A DNA stretch of 64,000 nucleotides from JBQTII01 sp052388275 (lineage in GTDB: Bacteria > Actinomycetota > Actinomycetes > Sporichthyales > Sporichthyaceae), in NCBI GenBank assembly GCA_052388275.1, contig JBQTII010000081.1, positions 1-64,000 of the forward strand, given 5' to 3'. This document shows positions 1-8,111 of this stretch, one piece after another; the stretch's first letter is position 1; the number at the start of each line of letters is the position of its first letter. The notes beneath the pieces were generated by a model that saw nothing but the letters and a program-made list of their open reading frames with translations, did no database searches and was not told the DNA's origin. The position numbers were made by a program, and so were the translations under genes.

Positions 1-253
1 GCGGGGGGGGGCCGTACGCCGGGGGCTGGCCGTACGGCGGGGGCTGGCCGTACTGCGGGGGCTGGCCGTAAGCCGGGGGCTGGCCGTACTGCGGGGGCTG
101 GCCGTAAGCCGGGGGCTGGCCGTACTGCGGGGGCTGGCCGTACTGCGGGGGCTGGCCGTACTGCGGGGGCTGGCCGTACTGCGGGGGCTGCCCGTAGCCG
201 GGGTCAGGTTCGCCGCTGCTCGGCGGCCCCCAGGGCTGATTCGGATCCGTCAC
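1..253 (-). CDS. N-terminal part of a YGQPP-repeat protein (truncated by window edge)
   Basis: Reading leftward, a GTG at 253 with a GGAGG ribosome site seven bases upstream opens a frame that stays open to the window edge (84 codons). It begins MTDPNQPWGPPSSGEPDPGYGQPP and then runs as hexapeptide units of the form (Q/A/P)YGQPP. Low-complexity Pro-Gly-Tyr-Gln N-termini like this are common in actinobacterial membrane proteins (DUF4190, RDD or DUF4870 types) and in some FHA or kinase-associated proteins. The folded part lies outside the window, so no function can be assigned. It is divergent from the adenylate cyclase gene. Confidence 0.75.
   Translation of the reverse strand, partial: MTDPNQPWGPPSSGEPDPGYGQPPQYGQPPQYGQPPQYGQPPQYGQPPAYGQPPQYGQPPAYGQPPQYGQPPPYGQPPAYGPPP
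2..199 (-). repeat. 18-bp tandem repeat coding for YGQPP hexapeptides
   Basis: About eleven 18-bp units, read on the minus strand as CAGTACGGCCAGCCCCCG and close variants. The first codon changes among CAG, GCT/GCG, CCG and GGC, so the peptide varies only in residue 1 (Q, A, P or G). Units keep the reading frame. The last unit at the window edge is degenerate. Confidence 0.9.
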
Positions 254-392
254 GGTGGGACCTCCGGCGCTGGTCGAGGTGGGCATGATCGCGCTCGCTC
301 GTGCGCACCGTATCGCCGCGGGCCACAATGGAGACAGGTGTGCGACGGCTGGATTCGCACGCCGGAGCAACAGGCCGGGGCAAGGGGAGGCA

Positions 393-1475
393 ATGACAAC
401 CGGCGAACAGTCACCGGGCGATCAGCGCGCCGCCCCCTCGCGCCCCCTGCGCCGCCACCACATCGGCGACCCCGACGCCGCGGAGTACGACACCATCCCG
501 GCCCCGCCGAGCGCCGCCGACCTGGAGCGGCGCCTGCTCCGCGGGGACCCGGACATCACCCTGTCCGGGGTCGCCGCCGCTGCGGGCATCAGCCCAGAAG
601 TGGCGAGCCTGCTCTGGCATGCCCTCGGCTTCCCCGACGTCGAGCCGCCCGGGAAGGTGTTCACCTCCGACGACAAGGCGGCCATGGCCCGCCTGGCGCG
701 GCTGGTGGACGAGTCCGGGGCCGATGAGGAGTTCGCGGTCTCACTCATCCGCGGGCTCGGACATCACATGTCCCGCCTCGCGATGTGGCAGGTCATCGCC
801 CTGGTCGCGCACATGAGCGAGATGGCCGGAAACGGGGAGGAAGGCGCCGGGCGCGCGGTCGCCTTCATGACCGACCACCTGGACGACCTGGAATCCCTGC
901 TGCTGTACTCCTGGCGCCGGCACCTGGCCGCGGGCGTGCGCTGGCGCCTCGGGCGCATTGACGAGGATGCCTCCCGATTCACTCTCACGGTTGCCTTCGC
1001 GGACATGGTCGCGTACACCCGCCTCGCGCAGCAGATGGATCCCCTCGAACTCTCCCGCCTGGTCGGTCGCTTCGAGTCGGTGTCCGCGAACATCGTGCTG
1101 CGCCAGGGCGGTCGCATCATCAAGACCGTGGGCGATGAGATCCTCTTCGTCGGCGACACCGCGGGCCAGGCCGTGGCCATCGCCTTGGACCTCGCCAACG
1201 CCATGGGTTCCGATCCGCTACTGCCCGATGTCCGGGTGGGCGTGGCCACCGGAGAGGTGGTGGGCCGGATGGGCGATGTGTTCGGTCCCACGGTGAACCT
1301 GGCAAGTCGCCTCACCGACGTCGCACGGCCTGGATCGGTGCTGGTCGACGAGGCCACTGCCGCGGTCATTGCCGGCGACGAAGCCATCGCCGCCGCCACC
1401 CTCGAGACCGACTTGGACGGTTTCGGCCCGGTCACGGCCTTCGAACTGCGGCGCCTGCCGAGACCCGAAGGCTGA
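393..1475 (+). CDS. class III adenylate cyclase with N-terminal regulatory domain
   Basis: A 360-residue cytosolic protein expected to convert ATP to cyclic AMP. The C-terminal half (about 190-355) is a class III cyclase homology domain with all expected residues: metal-binding Asp204 in FADMVAYT and Asp248 in KTVGDE, Lys244 for adenine recognition, and Asn302/Arg306 in VNLASR. The N-terminal half (about 55-165) resembles the helical autoinhibitory, pH-sensing domain of mycobacterial Rv1264. The ATG at 393 is chosen because AAGGGGAGG lies just upstream; the open frame extends back to 255 but that stretch looks non-coding and overlaps the divergent promoter region. Monocistronic, followed by a hairpin terminator. 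Confidence 0.88.
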   Translation: MTTGEQSPGDQRAAPSRPLRRHHIGDPDAAEYDTIPAPPSAADLERRLLRGDPDITLSGVAAAAGISPEVASLLWHALGFPDVEPPGKVFTSDDKAAMARLARLVDESGADEEFAVSLIRGLGHHMSRLAMWQVIALVAHMSEMAGNGEEGAGRAVAFMTDHLDDLESLLLYSWRRHLAAGVRWRLGRIDEDASRFTLTVAFADMVAYTRLAQQMDPLELSRLVGRFESVSANIVLRQGGRIIKTVGDEILFVGDTAGQAVAIALDLANAMGSDPLLPDVRVGVATGEVVGRMGDVFGPTVNLASRLTDVARPGSVLVDEATAAVIAGDEAIAAATLETDLDGFGPVTAFELRRLPRPEG

Positions 1476-1495
1476 CCTGCCCGGTCGCCGATTCC

Positions 1496-1519
1496 TGCCC
1501 CAGGATTCACCCTGGGGCA
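1496..1519 (+). terminator. hairpin after the adenylate cyclase gene
   Basis: TGCCCCAGG and CCTGGGGCA form a 9-bp perfect stem around a 6-base loop, 20 bases past the stop codon. There is no T-tract, as is usual for terminators in GC-rich actinobacteria. Confidence 0.6.
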
Positions 1520-1680
1520 ATACCGGTGAAACATCGGTCGGACACCCTGAACTCAGGTGAATCCAGGAACCTGGGTGCAGCGATCGGCAGGCGGGGGCCC
1601 ATCCGATCGCGCAGCCGCTCGGGGCGGGGTGCCGCCCGATCCGCGCCTCGCGCCGCGGGCGGCACCCCGGACGCGCTGGA

Positions 1681-1686
1681 TAAGGT
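1681..1686 (+). promoter_or_regulatory. -10 box (TAAGGT) for a leaderless start
   Basis: TAAGGT lies 7 bases before the GTG at 1694, the geometry of a leaderless transcript. It would drive the phosphatidyltransferase and the cluster behind it. Confidence 0.5.
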
Positions 1687-1693
1687 CAGCGAC

Positions 1694-2323
1694 GTGGCAT
1701 CAAGGACGCGTCGCACGATGACGGAACCGGCCGGTGACCGCGTTCTCACAATCCCGAACCTGCTCTCCGTCCTGCGGATCCTGGGAGCTCCGCTCTTTCT
1801 CTGGCTGATTCTGGGGCCCGAGCGCGATGGTCTCGCCCTTGTGGTCCTGATGGTCGCCGGGCTCACCGATTACGCCGACGGATACCTTGCGCGGCGACTG
1901 AACCAGACCTCGCGCCTGGGTGCGCTGCTCGACCCCGCCGCTGATCGCCTCTACATCCTGGCAACCCTGATCGGCCTGACCGCGCGTGACATCGTGCCCT
2001 GGTGGCTTACGTTCGCGCTGATCGCCCGTGACCTGATCCTGCTCGGCTGCGTTCCGACGTTGCGCCGTCTGGGGTATGGACCGGCACTGCCGGTGCACTA
2101 CCTGGGCAAGGCCGCCACGTTCAACCTGCTCTACGCCTTCCCGTTCCTGCTGCTCGGGGACGGCTCCGGCGCCGAGATGACCACGGTCCAGACCCTGGCC
2201 AATGTGTTCGGGTGGGCTTTCGCGATCTGGGGAAGCGGGTTGTACTGGTGGGCCGGGGTGCTCTATGTGATCCAGGTTCGCGCCCTGGCCGAGAAGGTGC
2301 CACGGCGGGAGCGTCGGAGCTGA
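1694..2323 (+). CDS. CDP-alcohol phosphatidyltransferase (Rv1822/PgsA2-like)
   Basis: An integral membrane enzyme of about 209 residues that transfers a phosphatidyl group from a CDP-linked lipid to an alcohol. The family signature D-x2-DG-x2-AR-x8-G-x3-D-x3-D is complete in DYADGYLARRLNQTSRLGAL followed by LDPAADR. Hydrophobic segments fill most of the remainder. The GTG at 1694 is preferred because of the TAAGGT box 7 bases before it; ATG at 1718 (MTEPAGDR) is the alternative. It is the first gene of a cluster in the same order as mycobacterial Rv1822-Rv1830. The alcohol substrate (glycerol-phosphate or another) cannot be read from the sequence. Confidence 0.85.
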   Translation: MASRTRRTMTEPAGDRVLTIPNLLSVLRILGAPLFLWLILGPERDGLALVVLMVAGLTDYADGYLARRLNQTSRLGALLDPAADRLYILATLIGLTARDIVPWWLTFALIARDLILLGCVPTLRRLGYGPALPVHYLGKAATFNLLYAFPFLLLGDGSGAEMTTVQTLANVFGWAFAIWGSGLYWWAGVLYVIQVRALAEKVPRRERRS

Positions 2324-2336
2324 GTCGGGAGGCACG

Positions 2337-4832
2337 GTGAAGGCGGTCGTGATGGCCGGCGGGGAAGGCACCCGCCTGCGCCCCATCACCTCCACGATGC
2401 CCAAGCCGCTGCTGCCGGTCGTCGGGCGCCCAGTGATGGAACACGTGCTGCGCTTGCTGCGCCGCCACGGCCACACCGAGGTCGTCGTCACCACGGCGTT
2501 CCTCGCCTCACTGGTGCGCAACTACTTCGCCGACGGCGAGGAGCTGGGCATGAGCATCAGCTACGCCACCGAGGACATCCCGCTGGGCACCGCGGGGAGC
2601 GTGCGTAACGCCGCCGACGCACTGCGATCGGGCACCTTCCTGGTGGTCTCCGGCGACGCCCTCACCGACATCGACTTGACCGACCTGGTGCGCTTTCACC
2701 GCGAGCGGGAGGCTCTGGTCACCCTGTGCCTGGCCCGGGTGCCCAACCCGCTGGACTTCGGGATCACCGTCACCGACGGCGACGGGCGGGTCGAGCGTTT
2801 CCTGGAGAAACCGACCTGGGGCCAGGTGTTCACCGACACCGTCAACACCGGCATCTACGTGATGGAGCCGGCCATCTTCGACTTCATTCGCGCCGACGAG
2901 GCTGTGGACTTCGCCAGCGAGGTCTTCCCGGCGCTGCTCAAGGCGGAGCTGGGAATCTACGGCTACGTCGCCCAGGGCTACTGGGAGGATGTCGGCACCC
3001 ACGACACCTACCTGCAGGTGCACGCTGACGTGCTCGCCGGCCGCTGCGAGATCGACCTGGATGCCTTCGAGATGGCGCCGGGAATCTGGGTGGGTGAGGG
3101 CGCCGAGGTCGACTCGGGTGCCCAGCTGCGCGCCCCGGTCTACATCGGCGACTACGCGAAGATCGAGGCCGGCGCCGAACTGCGCGAGTACACCGTGGTG
3201 GGGGCCAACGCTGTGGTGAAAGCCGGCGCGTTCCTGGACCACGCGGTGGTGCACGACAACGTCTACATCGGAGCGCAGGCCACGGTGCGCGGGGCGGTTA
3301 TCGGCAAGAACACCGACATCATGCGGGGGGCCCGGATCGAAGAGGGCGCCGTCGTCGGCGATGACTGCCTGATCGGAGAGGAGGCGATCATCGCCGCCGG
3401 GGTGCGGGTCTATCCGAGCAAGACGGTCGACGCCGGCGCGGTGGTGAATCAGAACCTGATCTTCCAGTTCCGGGGGCAGCGCACGCCGTTCGGTCCGCGC
3501 GGGGTCTCGGGCATCGTCAACGTCGAGATCACCCCGGAGCTGGCGGTGCGCCTGGCAAGTTCGTATGCGACGACGTTGAAGAAGGGCGACACGGTCCTGA
3601 CCGCGCGTGATGGGTCACGGGCAGCGCGGGCGCTGACCCAGGCGGTGATCGCGGCCCTGCAATCGGCCGCCATCAACGTTCGCGACCTGGAGGTGCAACC
3701 CCCACCGGTGGCCCGGATGGAGGCCGCCCGCGGGCATGCCGGCGGGGTTCTGATCCGTACCACCGCCGGGGTGCCGGACAGCGTCGACATCACCTTCATC
3801 GATGCCTCCGGCGCCGACCTCGCCCACACCCCGCGCCGCCGGGTGGAACGCGTATTCACCCGCCAGGAGTACCGCCGGGCCTTCCCCGGGGAAATCGGGG
3901 ACCTGAGTTTCCCGGGCCGGGTCGCGGAGAACTACATCAGGGCACTGCTCGCCGCCGTGGACACCTCGGGGGTTGCCGACTCCGGGATGAAGGTGGTCGT
4001 CGATGCCGGCAGCGGTGCGGCCGGTTTGCTGCTGCCGCGCCTAGTGGGCGGGCTCGGCGCTGACGTGCTCACCGTCAACCTCGGAGCCGACGAGGCGCGG
4101 CCCACGCAGACTTCTCCGGACACCTACGCCTCAATGCTCTCCCTGGCGGACCTGGTCGCCTCCTCCCGCGCGACCTTCGGTGTGCACTTCGACCCGGTGG
4201 GGGAGCGCATCTCACTCGTCGATGACCGCGGCGCAATCATCGCCGACGACCGCGCTCTGCTCGTGGTGATGGACCTCGTCGCCGCCGAACGCGGCGGCGG
4301 TCGCATTGCGCTGCCGGTATCGACCACCCGCGTGGCGGAGAAGGTTGCGGGTTTCCACGGTGTCGAGATCGCCTGGACCGCGACCTCCTCGGACGACCTC
4401 GCCCGGCGCGCCGGTGATCCCCGGCTGATCCTGGGCGGGGATGGCCGAGGCGGATTCGTCGTCCCGGAGGTCGGGAGTGCGATCGACGGCATCGCCGCCT
4501 TCGTTCGTCTGATGGGGCTCGTCGCTCGCACGAACCTGACGCTCAGCCAGATTGATGCTCGCATTCCGCGGGCGCACGTGCAGTACCGCGAGGTCGACAC
4601 CCCCTGGTCGGCCAAGGGCATCGTGATGCGCAGGGTGCTCGAGGCCGCCGGTACCCGACTGCAGGACACCACCGACGGGCTGCGCCTGGTGGAACGCGAC
4701 GCAAGCTGGGCAATGGTGCTGCCCGACCCGGCGCAGGCGAGCACGCACGTCTGGGCCGAGGCAGATACTCCCGAGGCCGCCGACGCCTTGCTCGCGCACT
4801 GGTGCGCCGTCGTGTCCGCCGCGAGGGTGTAG
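2337..4832 (+). CDS. mannose-1-phosphate guanylyltransferase with degenerate phosphomannomutase domain
   Basis: An 831-residue protein in three parts: a nucleotidyltransferase (1-235; MAGGEGTRLRP at 6-16, metal Asp107 in SGDAL, FLEKP at 155), a left-handed beta-helix of hexapeptide repeats (about 250-370), and a C-terminal region with phosphohexomutase architecture (about 395-831). Length and domain order match the Streptomyces ManC-type fusion. The mutase active-site loop, normally TASHNP, reads RTTAGVPD (474-481), and the metal loop, normally DGDxDR, reads DPVGER (619-624). The mutase part therefore has neither the phospho-serine nor the metal triad and is unlikely to be catalytic. GTG start with GGGAGG upstream. 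Expected role: GDP-mannose supply for glycolipid or glycan synthesis. Confidence 0.85.
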   Translation: MKAVVMAGGEGTRLRPITSTMPKPLLPVVGRPVMEHVLRLLRRHGHTEVVVTTAFLASLVRNYFADGEELGMSISYATEDIPLGTAGSVRNAADALRSGTFLVVSGDALTDIDLTDLVRFHREREALVTLCLARVPNPLDFGITVTDGDGRVERFLEKPTWGQVFTDTVNTGIYVMEPAIFDFIRADEAVDFASEVFPALLKAELGIYGYVAQGYWEDVGTHDTYLQVHADVLAGRCEIDLDAFEMAPGIWVGEGAEVDSGAQLRAPVYIGDYAKIEAGAELREYTVVGANAVVKAGAFLDHAVVHDNVYIGAQATVRGAVIGKNTDIMRGARIEEGAVVGDDCLIGEEAIIAAGVRVYPSKTVDAGAVVNQNLIFQFRGQRTPFGPRGVSGIVNVEITPELAVRLASSYATTLKKGDTVLTARDGSRAARALTQAVIAALQSAAINVRDLEVQPPPVARMEAARGHAGGVLIRTTAGVPDSVDITFIDASGADLAHTPRRRVERVFTRQEYRRAFPGEIGDLSFPGRVAENYIRALLAAVDTSGVADSGMKVVVDAGSGAAGLLLPRLVGGLGADVLTVNLGADEARPTQTSPDTYASMLSLADLVASSRATFGVHFDPVGERISLVDDRGAIIADDRALLVVMDLVAAERGGGRIALPVSTTRVAEKVAGFHGVEIAWTATSSDDLARRAGDPRLILGGDGRGGFVVPEVGSAIDGIAAFVRLMGLVARTNLTLSQIDARIPRAHVQYREVDTPWSAKGIVMRRVLEAAGTRLQDTTDGLRLVERDASWAMVLPDPAQASTHVWAEADTPEAADALLAHWCAVVSAARV

Positions 4833-4854
4833 GGATGCATGCGACGATGCGGAC

Positions 4855-5712
4855 GTGAGTGCCCAAGGCCCGACATCGGAGCCGGCACCGCGACGTCCCG
4901 ACGCGAGCATGAGCCTGCTCTCGGACCTGATGACCAATGCCCTGGACGAGGGGTACCGCCGCCAGGCCGCGCGCGGGCCGGCCCAGACTTCCGCGCCCGC
5001 CGGCGCAGGCCGGCCGGTGGTGATGGTCGCTGTCTTCGCGCTGGCCGGGCTCGTGCTGGCCACCGGAGCCGCCCAGACGCAGGCGAGCGCCCCGTCCGTC
5101 GCCGAGGATCGCGAGCGTCTGATCGAGCGTGTGCTGGTGCGCACCGAGGCTGCCGACCAACTCCAGGGAGTGCTCGTCGCCCTGCGCTCGGAAGTCGACC
5201 GCCTGCGTGACGACGCGCTCGCGGCGACTTCCGCGGGCGGTGCGGCGAGCACGGAGTTGGAGCTGCTCGCCACCCTGGCCGGGGTGAGCCCGGTGCGCGG
5301 ACCGGGCATCAAGGTGGTGGTCGAGGACGCACCCGAGGACGTTCAGCGCAGCGACGGCGCGTCCGGGCGCGTCCTGGACTCCGATCTGCAACGTCTGCTC
5401 AACGGGCTGTGGGCGGCGGGCGCGGAGGCTGTGTCGGTCAACGGACAACGCCTGACCCAGCTCAGTGCGATCCGCGCGGCCGGGGACGCGATCCTCGTCG
5501 CCTATCGTCCGTTGAGCCCGCCGTACGAGGTTCTCGCGATCGGACCGCCTGACGATCTCGAGGTCGACTTCATCGACGGCCCCGGCGGGCGGTGGTTCGC
5601 CACGCTGAAGGGCTTCGGCATCCGCTTGGATGTGACCCAACAGAAGAACCTGTTCCTGCCCGGTGCCTCCGGGGTCAGCTTGCGGGTGGCGGAGAGGAAG
5701 AACACCTCGTGA
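4855..5712 (+). CDS. DUF881 family membrane-anchored protein (first copy)
   Basis: A 285-residue protein with a basic, disordered N-terminus, one transmembrane helix at about 60-78, a coiled-coil-like stretch, then the DUF881 domain (ELLATLAGVSPVRGPGIKV and VDFIDGPGG). It corresponds to Rv1823. DUF881 proteins flank a small membrane protein in this conserved cluster in many actinobacteria; their biochemical role is unknown and an envelope or division role has been guessed from context. The stop codon overlaps the GTG of the next gene (GTGA), so translation is probably coupled. Confidence 0.8.
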   Translation: MSAQGPTSEPAPRRPDASMSLLSDLMTNALDEGYRRQAARGPAQTSAPAGAGRPVVMVAVFALAGLVLATGAAQTQASAPSVAEDRERLIERVLVRTEAADQLQGVLVALRSEVDRLRDDALAATSAGGAASTELELLATLAGVSPVRGPGIKVVVEDAPEDVQRSDGASGRVLDSDLQRLLNGLWAAGAEAVSVNGQRLTQLSAIRAAGDAILVAYRPLSPPYEVLAIGPPDDLEVDFIDGPGGRWFATLKGFGIRLDVTQQKNLFLPGASGVSLRVAERKNTS

Positions 5713-6041
5713 TCGCGGCGCTGGGTCTGGCCATCGGGATCACCATCGGGCTGCTGGTCGAACCGTCGGTACCGCTATGGCTGCAGCCCTACCTGCCGAT
5801 CGCGGTGGTCGCAGCGCTCGATGCGCTCTTCGGGGCACTGCGGGCACTGCTGGACGGCATCTTCAGCGACAAGGTGTTCGTCGTCTCCTTCATCGCCAAC
5901 GTGCTGGTTGCCGTACTGGTGGTGTTCATCGGCGACCGTCTCGGCGTCGGGGGACAGCTGACGACGGGCGTCATCGTGGTGCTGAGTATCCGAATCTTCT
6001 CCAACGTGGCTGCCATACGACGGCACCTGCTCTCGGCCTAA
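5709..6041 (+). CDS. sbp: small basic membrane protein Sbp (DUF1290)
   Basis: A 110-residue protein of three hydrophobic segments (about 3-22, 28-45, 57-85) with a short basic C-terminus. It matches the small basic protein family found between two DUF881 genes in actinobacteria and Firmicutes (Rv1824 position). GTG at 5709 overlaps the preceding stop codon and has GGAGAGGAAG upstream. The open frame continues upstream to 5592 but that part lies inside the preceding gene. Function unknown. Confidence 0.8.
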   Translation: MIAALGLAIGITIGLLVEPSVPLWLQPYLPIAVVAALDALFGALRALLDGIFSDKVFVVSFIANVLVAVLVVFIGDRLGVGGQLTTGVIVVLSIRIFSNVAAIRRHLLSA

Positions 6042-6045
6042 CGCC

Positions 6046-7017
6046 ATGGACCAAGGGCAGGAAGGGCGCAGGGGCACGGACGGTGTCCCGGCGACGGCTG
6101 CGGATGACGCCAGCTTCGACTACGGCGCAGATTTCGAGCCCCGCGAGGACGAGACGGTCCTGATCGACGGCCGAGCCTATGGCGCAACCAGGACGTCGGC
6201 CGCGCCCGAGTCCGCGGCGCCGGCCGAGGTGCCGGCCGGGGGCGAGGCCGAGGCCGCCGGCGCCGCGGCGCAGGCGCCGGTAGTTCCGGATGCCGGTTTG
6301 CGCAAGCTGGTCGGCGCGCTGCGCACTCGCCGGGCACGCGGCACCCAGGTGGTGATCGCCGTGCTGTGCGCCTTGCTCGGTTTTGCCGGTGCCGTCCAGG
6401 TTCGACTGCAGGCCGACGATTCGACGTTTCGGACCGCTCGCCAAAGTGACTTGATCGCCATCTTGGACGACCTGGGTGATCGCTCCGACCGGCTCGAGCT
6501 CGAGATCCGGGACCTGGAGCGGCGACGCTCGGAGTTGCGCTTCGGTACCGACCGTTCCAAGGCCGCGCTGACCGAGGCCCAGCAGCGGCGCACCGCACTG
6601 GGGATCCTGGCGGGCACGGTGGCCGCCAAGGGACCCGGGATCACCTTGACGATCATCGATCCGGCGCGCAAAGTCGACGCCGCGGTGCTGCTGGACACCC
6701 TGCAGGAATTGCGCGACGCGGGTGCGGAGGCTGTGCAGATCAATGACGTGCGGGTGGTGGCCGGCACCGACTTCCTCGACGGGGACCCGGGGAGCGTGCG
6801 GATCGGCGGGACGCTGGTCTCGGCGCCGTATGAGTTCCGGGTCATCGGGGAACCGGAAACGTTGGGTCCTGCGCTGCGCATCCCCGGCGGAGTGTTCTCG
6901 GTCCTCAACGAGCGGGGGGCCAGCGCCGATGTGCAGACCCGTAAGCAGGTGGTGATCGACGCTTTGCACCAAGCGCGACCACCCGAGTTCGCCCGCCCGG
7001 TGGATGCGCCAAACTGA
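6046..7017 (+). CDS. DUF881 family membrane-anchored protein (second copy)
   Basis: A 323-residue protein with an acidic, Ala/Glu/Pro-rich N-terminal cytoplasmic region (1-95), one transmembrane helix (about 102-120), a predicted coiled coil (about 125-180; many E, R, L) and a C-terminal DUF881 domain (from GILAGTVAAKGPGITLTI). It corresponds to Rv1825. The two DUF881 proteins and Sbp form a tight transcriptional unit (gaps -4 and +4 bases). The N-terminal extension is much longer than in the first copy. Confidence 0.8.
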   Translation: MDQGQEGRRGTDGVPATAADDASFDYGADFEPREDETVLIDGRAYGATRTSAAPESAAPAEVPAGGEAEAAGAAAQAPVVPDAGLRKLVGALRTRRARGTQVVIAVLCALLGFAGAVQVRLQADDSTFRTARQSDLIAILDDLGDRSDRLELEIRDLERRRSELRFGTDRSKAALTEAQQRRTALGILAGTVAAKGPGITLTIIDPARKVDAAVLLDTLQELRDAGAEAVQINDVRVVAGTDFLDGDPGSVRIGGTLVSAPYEFRVIGEPETLGPALRIPGGVFSVLNERGASADVQTRKQVVIDALHQARPPEFARPVDAPN

Positions 7018-7021
7018 GCTC

Positions 7022-7450
7022 ATGTCTGCCACTGTGCCTTCCCCCGATGAAGCCTCCCCCGATGAAGCCTTCCCCGAGCATCTGAAGTACACCGCCGAGC
7101 ACGAATGGGCATCCCCTGGAGACGACGGTGCTGTTCGGGTCGGAATCACCGATCACGCCCAGTCCCAACTCGGCGACATCGTGTTCGTGTCACTGCCCGA
7201 GGTCGGCGCCGCGGTAAGCGCGGGCCGGCCGTGTGGCGAACTCGAGTCGACCAAGAGCGTGAGCGAGATCTATGCCCCGGTCTCCGGGGTGATCACCGCC
7301 CGCAATGCCGCCATCGAGACCGCGCCGGAACTGGTGAACGCGGAGCCGTACGCCGGCGGCTGGATGATCGAGATCGCGCCGACCGATCCTGGAGCGCTCG
7401 CCTCCTTGATGTCCGCTGCGCAATACGCCGCCTCGCTGGGTAGTAACTGA
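7022..7450 (+). CDS. gcvH: glycine cleavage system H protein
   Basis: A 142-residue lipoyl carrier. The lipoylated lysine is Lys78 in ELESTKSVSEIYAPVSG, and KYTAEHEW near the N-terminus is typical. H protein shuttles the aminomethyl group between the P, T and L proteins. None of those genes is nearby; the isolated gcvH next to a GarA-type FHA gene is the same arrangement as Rv1826-Rv1827. An ATG at 7004 is also in frame, but it overlaps the upstream gene and adds an atypical leader. The N-terminus carries a small in-frame duplication, PDEAS-PDEAF, coded by a 15-bp direct repeat. Confidence 0.9.
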   Translation: MSATVPSPDEASPDEAFPEHLKYTAEHEWASPGDDGAVRVGITDHAQSQLGDIVFVSLPEVGAAVSAGRPCGELESTKSVSEIYAPVSGVITARNAAIETAPELVNAEPYAGGWMIEIAPTDPGALASLMSAAQYAASLGSN

Positions 7451-7583
7451 TCCGTTCGGAAACCCCCGCGTTGACCGCGTTCAGCGCAGCCCCTAGGTTC
7501 ACATCGACCTCAACCTCAGGTTGCGGTCGAGGTGTTGCCCCTCCCGCACCAACCACCGCGGGTCCCGCGGCGAGAGGCCGGTC

Positions 7584-8111
7584 ATGCGCTTCTGCACCCA
7601 ATGCGGCTATCACGCAACCGATGACGCGCGATTTTGCGCGAGTTGTGGTTCCGCGCTCGACAGCGCGCCGAACGCCGACGGCTCCGACGTCACCTCGAGC
7701 ATCTCCTTGCAAGGGCTGGAGGTGGAGGCGGAAGCGGGGTTACTCTCCCCGGGAGATCAGGCCGCGGTCGATGCCCTGCCGCCCGGCTCGGCCCTGCTCA
7801 TCGTGCAGCGCGGGCCGCAGTCCGGCAGCCGTTTCCTCCTCGACGCGGCCAAGATCAGCGCGGGCCGCCACCCGGACAGCGAGATCTTTCTCGATGACGT
7901 CACGGTCTCCCGGCGGCACGCCGAGTTCGAGCGGGTCGACGATGACACCTATCAGGTCCGCGATGCCGGCAGCCTGAACGGCACCTACGTCAACCGTGAA
8001 CGGATCGAGGACCCCGCCGTGCTCTCCGGGGGCGACGAGGTCCAGATCGGCAAGTACCGCCTGGTGTTCTTCGCCTCCTCCGCCGGCGCGGGGCCGGAGA
8101 ACGGCACGTGA
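7584..8111 (+). CDS. garA: GarA/OdhI-type FHA protein with N-terminal zinc ribbon
   Basis: A 175-residue cytosolic regulator. The C-terminal FHA domain (about 80-165) has the phosphothreonine-binding residues in SAGRHPDSEIFLDD, SRRHAEF and GSLNGTYVN and closely resembles Rv1827 GarA. GarA/OdhI inhibits 2-oxoglutarate dehydrogenase and acts on glutamate metabolism; phosphorylation of its ETTS motif by PknB/PknG causes the FHA domain to bind its own tail. Here the equivalent stretch reads SDVTSSIS instead of ETTS, and a CxxC/CxxC zinc ribbon (Cys4, 7, 18, 21) precedes it. ATG at 7584 has AGAGG upstream. Its stop overlaps the following MerR gene. Confidence 0.87.
   Translation: MRFCTQCGYHATDDARFCASCGSALDSAPNADGSDVTSSISLQGLEVEAEAGLLSPGDQAAVDALPPGSALLIVQRGPQSGSRFLLDAAKISAGRHPDSEIFLDDVTVSRRHAEFERVDDDTYQVRDAGSLNGTYVNRERIEDPAVLSGGDEVQIGKYRLVFFASSAGAGPENGT

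Noticed and set aside
1..190. CRISPR-like array at the window edge
   Set aside because: The repeats are directly abutting 18-mers in frame with a protein, with no unique spacers and no cas genes.
255..392. Start of the adenylate cyclase at 255
   Set aside because: Overlaps the divergent gene's leader, has Arg-rich random-looking sequence, and a good ribosome site exists only before 393.
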